Shown: one piece after another, positions 1 through 10,127 of the stretch | How the letters are laid out: each line of letters opens with the position of its first letter | How positions within the stretch are numbered: the stretch's first letter is position 1 | Assembly (NCBI GenBank): GCA_022496185.1 | Contig: WTXG01000334.1 | Coordinates: forward strand, 1 to 35,538 | Source of the DNA: Multifurca ochricompacta | Lineage: Eukaryota > Basidiomycota > Agaricomycetes > Russulales > Russulaceae | Length of the DNA: 35,538 nt | Reading direction: 5' to 3' | The notes under the pieces: model-generated | Seen by the model: the letters and a program-made list of their open reading frames with translations, nothing else | The model's database searches: none | What the model was told of the DNA's origin: nothing | Made by a program: the position numbers and the translations under genes

Positions 1-1632
1 TTGGAAGGAACCCCACAAAATCAGTCGGCGTGTGGCACGAGAAGTCCTAGAGTTAGAAGAGTACAATTTCACCCTGAAACACATTGCTGGAAGTCAGAAT
101 GCCAGAGCGGATGCACTATCGCGAAGACCGGATATGCATACAGGCGAGGATGACAATAATGACATCACTGTCCTCCCTGAGGAAGTGTTCGCAAAAACTG
201 CTGTAGTCAGTCTCCATGATATGGACCTATGGGCACAAGTTTCCAAAACATGAACCAAGAACTATGCTGTTCATGGGCCAATGCACACAATTTAAAGGAA
301 GTCAACGGCCTGTGGTGGAAGGACGGAGATCGACTGGTTGTCACCGGTGGCGACAACATTAAGAGGGGGGTGATCCATTTTCATCACGACCTTCCCTCCT
401 CAGGACACCCCGGTATTCACAACACCTACGCCCTGACCAAGAGAGACTATTGGTGGCCCAACATGAAAAAAGATGTCGAAAACTATGTGCAAGGATGCGC
501 AGCATGTCAGGCAAACAAGGTCAACACACACCAAAAATCCCGCCAATACACCCCATTACTCCCATCGTGTCGACTCCCTTTCAGACTATTGCCATGGATT
601 TATTGTCAAACTACCCGAATCGCAGGGCTTTGACACCATCCTTACGATCACTGACCACGACTGCTCCAAAGCAGCCCTATTTATTCCCTGTCATGAGACT
701 ATTACCGCCGAAGGAGTGGCAAAGCTGTACTTGGATCACGTATACCGCCACTATGGACTCCCCAAGAAGATCATATCCGACCGCGATACCAGGTTTACAT
801 CAGCGTTTGCCAGAGCCCTATGCAAAACGTTGGACATCGCACAGAACATCTCCACAGCCTATCATCCACAGACGGACGGGCAGTCTGAGCGGACAAATCA
901 GTGGCTTGAACAATACCTCCGATTCTGGTGCAACAGCAGACAAGATGACTGGGCAGAATGGCTATCAACTGCGGAGTTCGCTCACACTCATGGCCTAATG
1001 GCACCACGAAGACCACCCCTTCTCCCTTATCATGGGCTGGACCCGCGCACCACGTGGGTAGATAAGCCCACTCAAGTCCCTTCCGTAACCCAACGGATAA
1101 GCCAATGGGAAGAGCTACGACAATCGGCCAATGACAACCTCGCAAAGGCACAGCAGCTTCTGACCGCCCAGCCAAGCACTTTCACACCTTATCAGACCAA
1201 TGACTGGGTGTGGCTCGAGGGAAAAAATATTCACACGTCACACCCCTCAGCCAAGCTAGCGCCCCGATGTCACGGACCCTTCCGAATCACAAGGAAGCTG
1301 TCAGATGTGTCATATGAACTGCAACTGCCGCCGAGATGGAAGATCCATCCTGTCTTCCACGCCAGACTCTTGACCCCATACAAGGAAACCTCCATTCATG
1401 GGGAGAACTTCCGAGGCCTCCACCTGACCTTATCGACGGAGAAGAGGAATGGGAAGTAGAACGCGTTCTAGACTCGAAGCGACAAGGCCGAGGGCGCAAG
1501 CTGTACTACCTGATCAAGTGGAAAGGTTTCCCAGACTCTGACAACTCGTGGGAACCAGCCGGGGATATCTTTGCCCCGGACCTGATCGCGGAGTTTCATT
1601 TACGACATCCCCAAGCGCCCAAGAACATTTAA
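1..1632 (+). pseudogene. Element A pol, C-terminal part (RNase H end, integrase, chromodomain)
   Basis: Encodes the end of RNase H (ending in NARADALSRRPD), the integrase HHCC zinc-binding region (HFHHDLP, then GCAACQANK), the catalytic core (GFDTILTITDHD, ISDRDTRF and DGQSERTNQW mark the D, D and E blocks), an integrase C-terminal domain (VWLEGKNIHTSHP) and a chromodomain (EEEWEVERVLDS to YLIKWKGFPDSDNSWEPA). The protein would insert the cDNA, with the chromodomain expected to guide it to chromatin. The frame changes near 243, 540, 600 and 1415, so the reading is broken four times by small indels and it cannot make a functional integrase. Stop at 1630-1632. Family assignment is firm from the motifs. 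Confidence 0.93.
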
Positions 1633-1702
1633 AAGAGGAAGCAGACTCCCGACTTTTCCCCAGAACAACGCTTCACCAGCAACGTCCTAACCTACAATTG
1701 AT

Positions 1703-2906
1703 ATGTCTTCCTCTTCCATTGCTGCCTCTGCTGCCATCGACGCCTTCACTGCCACTCATGTGGTCGTGGAAGCTTTTCCCTCTGCTCACCCTTCCACTCG
1801 TCCTTCCTCGCCTATTGACTACGAAGCTGCGGAAGAATGCGTGAAGAATCAGTCACCCAACCCTAACGACGACTTTGAACACTGTGAAGAACCGCACCCA
1901 AATGACTTGGCAGGCATGGAGTTGAACGACGACGTCCCCGAGTTCCCATTCTTTGCAAACAACCCGAACTCGTTGATGTACTTCCCGCTCGAGATCACCA
2001 TGGCGGATGGCACCAAAGCTATAGCTAAGTACATCTTCTACACCAATGGGGGAATGGATGTCGCGGGGTGCATGATGAAAGGAGGTCCCGTCTACGGGGC
2101 CCCAGTCTATCTGGAAGAACGATATACAGGACGGCTTCATCACACGATGAGCGACGAGCAGTTGGGGCACTTGGCCGCGGAAGACTCCCGCGCCTTTGCG
2201 ATTGACGAGGTACTGAACGACATGCGTCTTCCGCGCCTCAAGGCCGAGGTGATGAGGCTGCGGAAGAACCTGACGCTGCGAACGACACTCAACAGGCAGT
2301 ACAAGGAACACGCGAAGATGATGACAAGGTTGACCAGCGGAATGTTCCAGGTTGAGCAGGAATTGGTAGAGATCCGGAAAAGGTTGGAGATGGGAGATGC
2401 GTACCAAACCATCGCCGAGAGGTACGCCGACACATACGCACGACCTCTCCCTCCACGATCGTTAGGAGCCGCACCGAGGTTGCTGCCCAATCGGTTCGAG
2501 ATGCCGCGGATGCACAAAATCCGCGCGGGAAACGTGTTGGCGGTGCGACAGTAAGTACCATCTCAGCTGGAGCTGTCCCCTCAACCGCAAGTGGTGTCGC
2601 CACTGTCGCAGCAACCTGCACTGGAGCCGGTTCTGCATTTTCCGCCGTGTAGGCGTTCCCCCGACAATCATCAATCCGTCCGGCTGGTGCGGCAAGTGCC
2701 TACGTCACAACGCGGGGCATCGCGAGCTAGACTGCCCTGTCCACGATCTCTGTCACCCGTGTGGACAGCGCGGCCCCTATGGCTTCCTCCGCGCCCATCA
2801 GTGTCCCCAAGACGAGGACAAGGAAAATTACACCATGGACGATCGTAATGTAGCCGATGATTACTTGGACCTGGTGCAGGATGATGATGGTACGAGTCGT
2901 TTCTAG
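1703..2906 (+). pseudogene. Element A ORF3: coiled-coil, zinc-knuckle protein after pol (one frameshift)
   Basis: An extra gene between the chromodomain and the 3' LTR. The start at 1703 (MSSSS) is chosen because the same MS-start is found in the C and B copies. Order: low-complexity N-terminus; conserved block from YFPLEITMADGT through GMDVAGC to GGPVYGAPVYLEE; a charged, probably coiled-coil stretch (LRKNLTLRTTLNRQYKEHAK to VEIRKRLEMGD); RPLPPRS; then zinc knuckles. The frame is lost near 2520. Beyond it another frame continues with CWRCDSKYHLSWSC, CRHCRSNLHWSRFC, CGKC...GHRELDC and CHPC...HQC, and stops at 2904-2906. With the frameshift repaired on paper it would be about 400 residues, like the C copy. 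No signal peptide or membrane segment, so it is not an envelope protein. Function unknown; nucleic-acid binding is inferred from the knuckles. Confidence 0.85.
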
Positions 2907-2937
2907 CTGGGTCAGCTAGAGCCAGAAGAGGGGGTGA

Positions 2938-3531
2938 TGTTACGGCCCTCGCCTAGCGACCCACTTTTCTTCACGATCCCCAATGATGACCCCACTCGTC
3001 CCCTACCTTACACTTCCTGATCACGTCCCCATCCTGGGATCCCTCACGTGCCCTGCTCCCGTCCCTGTGATTTGCTTTGGACTTGTTGACCTGTTGCTTG
3101 CTTGTATTTGACTCTTATCTTGTTATCGTTTATCTCGTTATCTTTACGACCGGACACTTACTTAATACCCTATCAGAAGCCAGGCTTTACGCCCTCCGCT
3201 TTCATATATTCGGGCCCATATGACTCCGTGTTATCTTATCTTTAGATGCTCATTCGATTACGTATATAAGTCCGCTGTAGCTACCCTGTAGACCTCAGAC
3301 TCGACTTATTGAATACATCGGTGCTTGTCTTCTGGACTTCCCTTTGAAAGCCTTAACTCAACCCTCTCACCAAGCACTTCAGGTGCCTTCCACTCAACAA
3401 CGTCTTAGAGTACAGCCTCTTTGACTTTGACTCTTTCACCACGAACTCCAAAGGTCTCATTGGCCTTTTACCCGATAACGAACGAACGCTGTCACACAAG
3501 TCGTGTGGAACGTCCCGCACTGGACGTAACA
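2938..3531 (+). repeat. Element A 3' LTR (594 bp)
   Basis: Starts TGTTACGGCCC right after the purine tract AGAAGAGGGGGTGA and ends GGACGTAACA. TATATAA lies at 3263-3269, and AGACTCGACTT, the putative transcript start and self-primer, at 3297-3307, exactly 34 nt downstream of the first T. Related LTRs occur at 11589-12168 (reverse), 12937-13525, 13969-14554 and 34949 to the window end. Confidence 0.93.
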
Positions 3532-4401
3532 TGTAGGGCAGCACCAGCTGAGATGGTACTTGCTGCTGCAGCGCCAGCAAAGCTTGCTGTCAGGATTTTC
3601 GTGGAGACGTGGCATTTCGAAGCAGTGGGGGTTAAGCCAGGGCGCAAGATCGAGGTGGCAACAAGGGAGTGGTCGCGCAAAAATATCGGCGTACCATTCA
3701 GAAATGATTTGGTACGCTTCCCCTTGTTCCAATCTCATCCTAATGCTTGCCAGGTGATGCTCTATGTCAAATACTCCTCGATTGATCTTTACCATCTGTC
3801 GCTCATAGTCATGGTGCTGCATCTCCAGGTTGTCCCTGAGTGCTTGAAACTTTCGCAACCGCGCAATCTCAGCAGTTAGTCGTGGCATTCGTAGGTCTCG
3901 GAGCACCTCGTTGATGGTGAAGGCGCGCGGGTTGTGGGCCGATAAATGCTGTAGATGTTCCGGTCCCAAAATGTAGTGAAGTCAGTTGACATTTTTCTCC
4001 TCTAGGTATACCGGGGCCCCATAGACTGGTCCTCCCTTTTCCAGACAGCCAGCTATGTCCATACCTTCATTGGTGTAGTAGATGTACTTGGCTACCTCCA
4101 TAGTACCGTCGTTCTTGGAGGTCGGGATCATGAGCGGGAAGTAGAAGTTTGAGTTGGGGTCATTGGGGAAGAAGGGGAATTTGGGGGACTCATCGCCAAA
4201 GTCTACATCAATCAAGTCGTTGGGATGGGGGTGTTCGGGCAGATTAAAATCTTCGTCGATGTCGATGATTCTGTCCCCTTGGGCCACTTGGGCGGTCGCA
4301 TCGTAGTCAATAGGAGAAAGTGGGCGAGAAGGAGGATGCACAGGAGTAAGTACGGGAAATGCATCGATGGTGGCAGAGGTGTGAATCTTGGATGTCGACA
4401 T
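3532..4401 (-). pseudogene. Element B ORF3, diverged copy fused in frame to pol
   Basis: The conserved start MSTSKIHTSATID lies at 4401, but no stop separates it from the chromodomain upstream, so pol and ORF3 form one reading frame here. The central block is almost unchanged from A and C (YFPLMIP, then AKYIYYTNEGMDIAGC, then GGPVYGAPVYLEE), although the N-terminal linker differs. One in-frame TGA at 3984-3982 falls where copy A has Arg (GRLHH), so CGA to TGA is likely. The coiled coil (LRKFQALRDNLEMQHHDYER) and the first zinc knuckle (CWRCSSKYHLSWCC) are visible. Element A then interrupts the gene. Conservation of the central block between diverged subfamilies suggests past selection. Confidence 0.82.
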
Positions 4402-7400
4402 GGATGGTCTTCTGGTCAGTTGTGGGGAAGGGAGTTGTCTGTCTGCACATATTTTTTCCTGCTCTTTATCTGCCTCTGGGTGGCGCCTATAGAAGTCTTC
4501 GATGAGCTTGGGCGCAAAGACATCCGCAGCAGATTCCCATGAATTGTCAGTGTCAGGGAATCCCTTCCATTTGATCAAGTAATGGAGCTTCTGGTTGTGC
4601 CCTCGACCCTTCCATTTCGCATCAGCGATACGTTCTACTTCCCATTCTGGTTCTCTGTCAACTAGGTCAGGGGGGGGTCTGGGAAAATTCTGTCCATGAA
4701 TAGAGGTTTCCTTGTACAGCGTCAGAAGACCGGCATGGAAGACGGGATGTATCTTCCAGGTGGCAGGTAATGTGAGCTTGTATGTAACATCCGAGAGCTT
4801 CTGTTCAATCACAAAGGGGCTGTGGTGTCTGGGAGCTAATTTCGCCGTTGGGTGTGATGTATGGATATTGCGCCCTTCTAACCAGACTTGATCTCTGACC
4901 TGGTAGGGCATAAACTTAGTAGGCTTCTCAGCCAGGGTCCTTTGCGCCTTCTGAAGATTTCTATTGGCCGATTCCCATACCTCTTCCCATTGGCCGATAC
5001 GTTGCGTCACAGATGGTACATTTGTGGGTTTATCTGTCCACGTGGTGCAAGGGTCCCATCCCATAATAAGGGAGAAGGGAGTGGCTTTTGTCGTTCCATT
5101 TGGCCAACTATTATGTGCGAACTCAGTCGTCGCCAGCCATTCTGCCCAGTTGTTCTGTCGTTCGTTACACCAAAATTGAAGATATTGTTCTAGCCACTGA
5201 TTTGTACGTTCTGATTGACCGTCCGTCTGAGGGTGATATGCTGTGGAGATGTTCTGCTGGATATTGAGACTTTTACAGAGAGCCCGGGCGAACATAGAAG
5301 CGAATTGTGGGTCTCGGTCAGAGATGATCTTCTGTGGGAGTCCATAATGTCGATAGACGTGGTCCAGGTAAAGTTTCGCGACCCCTTCTGCTGATATTGT
5401 CTCATTACAGGGGATAAAAAGGGCGGCCTTCGAGTAGTCATGGTCCATGATGGTGAGTATGGAGTCGTATCCTTGTGACTGTGGCAGTTTGACAATGAAA
5501 TCCATAGCGATGGTCTGGAAGGGAGCTGTTGCTATCGGTGTAATAGGTGAGAGTGCCAGCAGTCTTGGGTGAGTGTTTACTTTGTTTGCCTGGCATTCCA
5601 CACATCCTTTGACATATGCTTTGACATCCTTTTTCATATTCGGCCACCAGTAATCTTGTTTGGCAAGGGCGTAGGTATTTGCAATGCCAGGATGTCCTGC
5701 AGAGGGAAGGTGTTATGCTCAGAGGGGCATACGCGGTCGAGTGCAGGCGGCTAGGTCACAGAGACAAGGTCGGGACGATCTTGGATCGATGCGGAAGACA
5801 ATAAGTCCGACGCAGGGTCTACCAGAGTCACAGGCTCAGTGTACAAGTCACAGAGGATGAGTACCAAAGGGACGAGTTCGGGTGGTGAGATGCAAGGAAG
5901 GAAGTTAAAGGTCCACAAGGCTACTGATTGTCACAGGAGCTCAAGATGGGGAACCATCTGAGCGAGACTAGCTAGGGTATATATACATGCTGGTACTAGC
6001 TTAGTCATCTGTTCTTATCATGCTTATCTAGATGCTTGTGGTTCTGGACGTGTGACTATGGAACCTTCCATCAGAACCAGTGCCACCGTCTTCCCACGTC
6101 AACTAAGGTTCAGGGTCCTTCTGTACATGAGGCATCAAACCTTACTGTCACGTGATCTGCTTCTGTACCTCATGCTGTATCCGTCTTCTGGACTTCGGCG
6201 TGGGACATCATGACTAAGCCGGCGATGTCCTTGTGGACCCTGCGCGGCTACTGTCACTGCTTGTGTGTCCCCCACGTCTTGCCGTCTGTTGGGTACGCTG
6301 GGTAGGTCGTAACAGAAGGTCATGGTGAAAATGGATCACCCCCCTCTTAACGTTGTCACCACTGGTGACAACCAATCAATCACCATCTTTCCACCAGAGC
6401 CCGTTTTTTATTTTTATGTTGTGTGGCTCTGCCCAGGATTTGCACAGCTCCTGGTTCATATTCTGCATCACTTGGGCCCATAAATCCATGTCATGGAGGC
6501 TAATGACAGTGGTCTTCGCAAAGACATCTTCTGGTAAAACGACAATATTGTCATTGTCGTTCTCTCCTTCATCACGTCCGGTTGGTCTGGACAAGGCATC
6601 AGCTCATGCATTTCGAGTCCCAGGTAGGTGCTTGAGCGTGAAGTTGTACTCTTCGAGTTCCAAAACCTCTTGTGCTACTCGTCGGCTAATTTTATGGGGT
6701 TCCTGCCAGTAAAGAAGGTTGGAGTGGTCCATATAGATGATGGTCTTATGTGGGGATCCAGCCAGGTATGGTCGCCAGTGCCATAGTGCTTTTACAATAG
6801 CCAGTAGTTCCCTGTCCCAGATGTCGTAGTTCCTTTCCGCTGATGAAAATGTTTCTGAGTAAAATGCAACCAGGTGAAGGATTCCTCCAGTATCTCTCTG
6901 TGATAAAACCACGCCATTGGCATACATGGAAGCATTGACTTCCAGTTCAAAGTGTTTGGCTAAGTCAGGTTGAATGAGAACTGGCTCGGAGCTAATGATC
7001 ACTTTTATTTGGTCAAATGCCTTCTGCTGTCTTTCATCCCAGTGCCAGGGCACGTCTTTTTTCAGTAGATCATTAATCCATCTGTAGTCCTGTACTGGTC
7101 GCAGTTTCCCATCCTTCTTTTTAATGAAAAAGAAGGGTGAAGCATAGGGCGAGTTGGAGGGTCATATATATCCTTTCGCCAGGTGTTCCTCCAGGAAGGT
7201 GGAGAGCGCCTCCTTCTCGGGTTGGGACAATGGGTAGATCTTGCAATCCACAGATTGTGGGGCATTTGGGACAAAGTCGATGGCGTGATCCCAAGGGCGA
7301 GAGGGAGGGAAACATTGTGACTCTTCTTCTGAGAAAACCTTCCAGTGTCGATGGTATTCTACCGGCACTACTTCTTCAAATGTCTTTTCCGGGTTCTTCT

Positions 7401-7988
7401 GTGCCTCTGCCTGGGCCAGTTCCGATGCCTTTGTAACGTAGCAGTACACCTGATCCACAGGTTTCACGTCACTCCAGGTGATGGCTGATCCCATAATGAT
7501 AGCATGGGTCAAGGGGTGTCGCGCAGCGTAATCATATCCCAGGGACGTAATGAGAACTGGGTAGAAATCTTTGTCCATTGTCACTTCTGCCCAGTTGATC
7601 CTGGGTTCGAATGCTGCTAGCCATGGGTACCCCAACACCATGTCTTCATCTCCTAGATCCGTGATGAGGAAGTGAAGTTGTTTGGTTCGCTCCCCAACCT
7701 GTACTTCCAGATCACAGCAATGCGTGATCTTTCCGGCTTTGTTGGCCGTTCCGTCTATATTCCAAATGTTTTTCTCCTGGGGAAGTAACTGTGTCCCCAG
7801 TCCCAACGTTCTCTGAAGTCTTTGACTGATAAAGTTATCTGTTGCTCCAGAATCAATCAATATCCATCGGTCGGCCATCTTCTGTTTGGTTTCAAAGTGT
7901 ACTGGTATTTTTAGAGACTTGAAATGACTAGTGTACACAGAAGTTACATGGAGTGCTCTTGCCCAGGCCGATGGGGTCGAGCTGATCA
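4402..7988 (-). pseudogene. Element B pol (protease, RT remnant, RNase H, integrase, chromodomain)
   Basis: Minus strand, split by a solo LTR at 5711-6314. Protease has DSGATDNF near 7850. RT begins correctly ([23 protein letters not shown]) but jumps directly to DLLKKDVPWHW near 7072. Against element C this is an in-frame loss equal to C 17465-18055 (591 bp), which takes out the YMDD core. RNase H follows (FYSETFSSAERNYDIWDREL), with its first catalytic Asp changed (EVNAS, expected EVDAS). Integrase (HFHHDLP across the LTR, then GCVECQANK, ISDRDPQF, DGQSERTNQW) and chromodomain (EPEWEVERIADA, YLIKWKGFPDTDNSWE) come last. In-frame TGA codons lie at 7164-7162, 6606-6604 and 6378-6376, each at a position that is Arg in related copies. 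Confidence 0.92.
5711..6314. repeat. Solo LTR of family G (604 bp) inside element B pol
   Basis: Begins TGTTATGCTC, ends GGTCGTAACA, and is flanked by the 5-bp duplication GAAGG (5706-5710 and 6315-6319). It interrupts the integrase zinc-binding region of B at HHD|LP. It has no internal region, so it is a solo LTR left by LTR-LTR recombination. A second copy of the family is at 18767-32344, itself split. A TATATATA run lies near 5978. Transcription direction cannot be fixed without a primer site. Confidence 0.93.
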
Positions 7989-9512
7989 AAAATCCTTCTG
8001 GCCAAAGGCCTTATCGACAATCAAGGTGCGTACTGCCTCATCCTCATTCATCATGTGTTCCCATATGGCTGCTGCTTTCTGTTCTTTAGTCTTTGGGGCG
8101 GTTACTGGGTTTTCTTTTGCTGGAGTCGGCAGATTCTGTACTGGCGGTACTGTGGCAGCAGTGGCTACTGTTGCTTCAGCGGCATGGACTGTTTTCTTAG
8201 GGCAAAATCGCGACATGTGCCCTTGTGCTCGGCAGTGAAAGCAACGCCCTTCCTTCATGAGGTTTCTTTTTTCATCATCAGTGAGGGCTGCATGGGCCTT
8301 GGTGTGATCTGCTGATGTATCCATGGCGTTGGGGTCTCACGAGGTAGTAGGTTTTACCCCAAACACCGCCTTCCACTGATCGCAGGTCTTGCCCTTCTTT
8401 GTATCCACTCCAAAATGTGTTTGGAAGTCTAAATAATCCTGCTGCTGTGTCCTAGCAGCACTCGTCCACTGGCTCCACGACTTGGGGTGATGGAATTGGA
8501 TGATATTTTTCACCAGGGGGTTGGGCAGCCCCTGGGAGAAGAGGTCAAGCATTGCCTCTTCATTCACATCGTACCCCGCTCTCTTGGCCAGGTTGCGGAA
8601 TCTGGCCACATAGCCATCCAAGTCCCCTCTTTCCATTTTCAGGGACTTCAATTCTCTGGTGGCCTTCTGCTTGGCCTGCCCATCTGTGAAGGCGTCTTTA
8701 AATCTTTGTGCCACTGTATCCCACAGATCCTCATCTGTGGTTCTGGTTCCAGCTGTAACTCTATCGTTCAGCCATTCGATCTGCTCCATTGTCCAATCAT
8801 CGACGGAATCCCCTCTGATAAGCAAGAGGAAAAGGTTGGTCCATTGGAAAGGGTTCACAATTTGTGGGACATCATGATTGAAGTTTTTGAATGTCTCAAA
8901 CTCAAGCATGAACTTCTTGCTCTGAGATCGATCACCAGTGAATGTGGTCGGCAGGACTCCCGTAAGGCATCCTGATGGGGGGGGAGGTTCGGAGCAGGGA
9001 CAATTGGAGCGGGGTCTGGTAACTGCAGCAATGGTCGACATTGTTGGGTATGTGAGGGTCGGGGTGTCTGAGGTCTGTCATGTGATCTGGGGAGAGACTA
9101 AAGCAGATGTTCTGAACGTAGTACTCTCAGGTGCCACTGTCTGAGCCATAAAACTAGGGGCTATGACTTGTGCGTCTTCGCTGCTTTCTTCGATATATTC
9201 TTCAGTCTCGGAGTCTGTGATGATGGCTGGAGGATTCTCTCTCCAAGGTCCTAAGCCATACTCTGGTGGGGCAGGTCCTGTGGTGACCCAGGAATGATGG
9301 CTTCTAGAGTAACGGATATGGTACCAGACTCATTTCTGTTCATCATATTCAACTGGCTGGTACTGATCGTCGTGATAGACATAGTATCCAAACTCGGTTT
9401 CAAAGTCTTTCCAGACAGCAGAGCCAAGGACCTGTTGTGAAAGGTTATCCTCATCTCGGCAGTCAGTAAGTTCTTCATTATGCAAGGTCTGACTGCAGCT
9501 GGATGAAGCCAC
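7986..9512 (-). pseudogene. Element B gag (capsid and nucleocapsid)
   Basis: Minus strand. Starts with an N-terminal region (SQTLHNEELTDCRDEDNLSQ, WKDFETEFGYYVYHD). An acidic/Pro-rich linker follows, then the retrotransposon gag core (LTGVLPTTFTGDRSQSKKF, VDDWTMEQIEWLND, LKSLKMERGDLDGYVARF, LDLFSQGLPNPLVKNIIQF) and a CCHC knuckle (CFHCRAQGHMSRFC). In-frame TGA codons occur at 9332-9330, 9080-9078 and 8339-8337; no clear frameshift was seen. No ATG is evident at the start: the open frame reaches back towards the primer site, and GTG at 9512 aligns with the other copies. The last codons, GAT TTT TGA, form a candidate -1 shift site into pol. Confidence 0.9.
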
Positions 9513-9534
9513 GGTGGGGAGAGACTTGACTTAA

Positions 9535-10127
9535 TGTAACGCCTGGTGCGGGCATTTGTCACGACATGTGATAAGTCGCGTAGCAAAACTATGAAGTCAA
9601 GTGTGTACTGTCTTTCAAGTACACGGAGATCAGGTGAGAAGTCAATACCAAGGAGCTAATCCCTCAGTATCAGTGAGCGGAAGAGTGCCAGAAGCACTGA
9701 GACGATTCAGGAGTCGGGTCTTAGAGATCACCCAGAAGGTAATGCACCAAGTCGATTAAGAAGTTGAGTCTAAGGCATACAGGCTATCTAGGCAGGCCTT
9801 ATATACGTAATAGAGGTTGGAGTCTGAATCGGAGTACCATACTCGATGTATCAATGAAGTCATAATATAACCGAATGGGGAACAGAGTCAGTGTGGGCCA
9901 GGTGAGAATATACGTAGACGGATCTGGTATAGTCGCGATTCTGGTGGGAAAATATGTAAGCGTCCTGATGTAAGGTACAAGCCATAGATAAGCACAGCAT
10001 GAGTCAGAGATAAGGGACAAACAAGGACAATGCCAGTCACAACACAGTCAACAAAGGGACAAACGCATCCAAGCAACAAGTCACGTGATGGAAAAGAAAA
10101 CAAGACAACGCAGCAGGGTTCGTAACA
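9535..10127 (-). repeat. Element B 5' LTR (593 bp)
   Basis: On the minus strand it runs from TGTTACGAACCC to CAGGCGTTACA. TATATAA begins at 9805 and AGACTCAACTT at 9771, 34 nt apart. Two bases after the LTR lies AAGTCAAGTCT (9532-9522), which would pair with AGACTTGACTT. The two strings match at 9 of 11 positions, and the two mismatches fall on the central CG of the intact version in element C. Both sites look like CpG decay of one ancestral self-primer. Confidence 0.9.
9761..9805 (-). promoter_or_regulatory. Element B LTR core promoter and putative self-primer
   Basis: TATA box TATATAAG starting at 9805 (minus strand) and the primer word AGACTCAACTT at 9771-9761. The 34-nt step fits a transcript starting at the first base of the primer word. 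Transcription itself cannot be seen; the assignment rests on the same spacing in seven other LTRs. Confidence 0.6.

Larger units (their letters stand above)
1..3531 (+). mobile_element. Element A: 3' part of a Ty3/gypsy chromovirus-type retrotransposon
   Basis: The left end is cut by the window. It contains, in order, the end of RNase H, integrase, chromodomain, the extra ORF3, a polypurine tract (about 2921-2937) and a complete 3' LTR (2938-3531). The LTR has TGTTACG/CGTAACA inverted ends. It abuts minus-strand ORF3 of element B directly at 3532, so A is inserted in B. The right flank TGTAG would be one copy of the 5-bp target duplication; the other copy lies outside the window. The order of parts is seen; the insertion order is inferred from the clean LTR boundary. 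Confidence 0.93.
3532..10127 (-). mobile_element. Element B: Ty3/gypsy element with a deleted RT core
   Basis: Read on the minus strand: 5' LTR (10127-9535), gag, pol, ORF3. Its 3' end is cut by element A, so the rest of ORF3 and the 3' LTR should lie left of the window. B is inserted in gag of element D; its right flank is TTAGC. It is a different subfamily from A and C: the proteins align throughout but are clearly diverged, and pol and ORF3 are fused in frame. It is inactive because of in-frame TGA codons, a 197-codon RT deletion and two insertions. Confidence 0.92.

Noticed and set aside
1853..2621. Minus-strand open frames opposite element A ORF3 (184, 125 and 110 codons)
   Set aside because: They are shadows of the ORF3 coding strand; the same shadows appear opposite the C and E copies (12589-12035, 34832-34149) and shift with the real frame.
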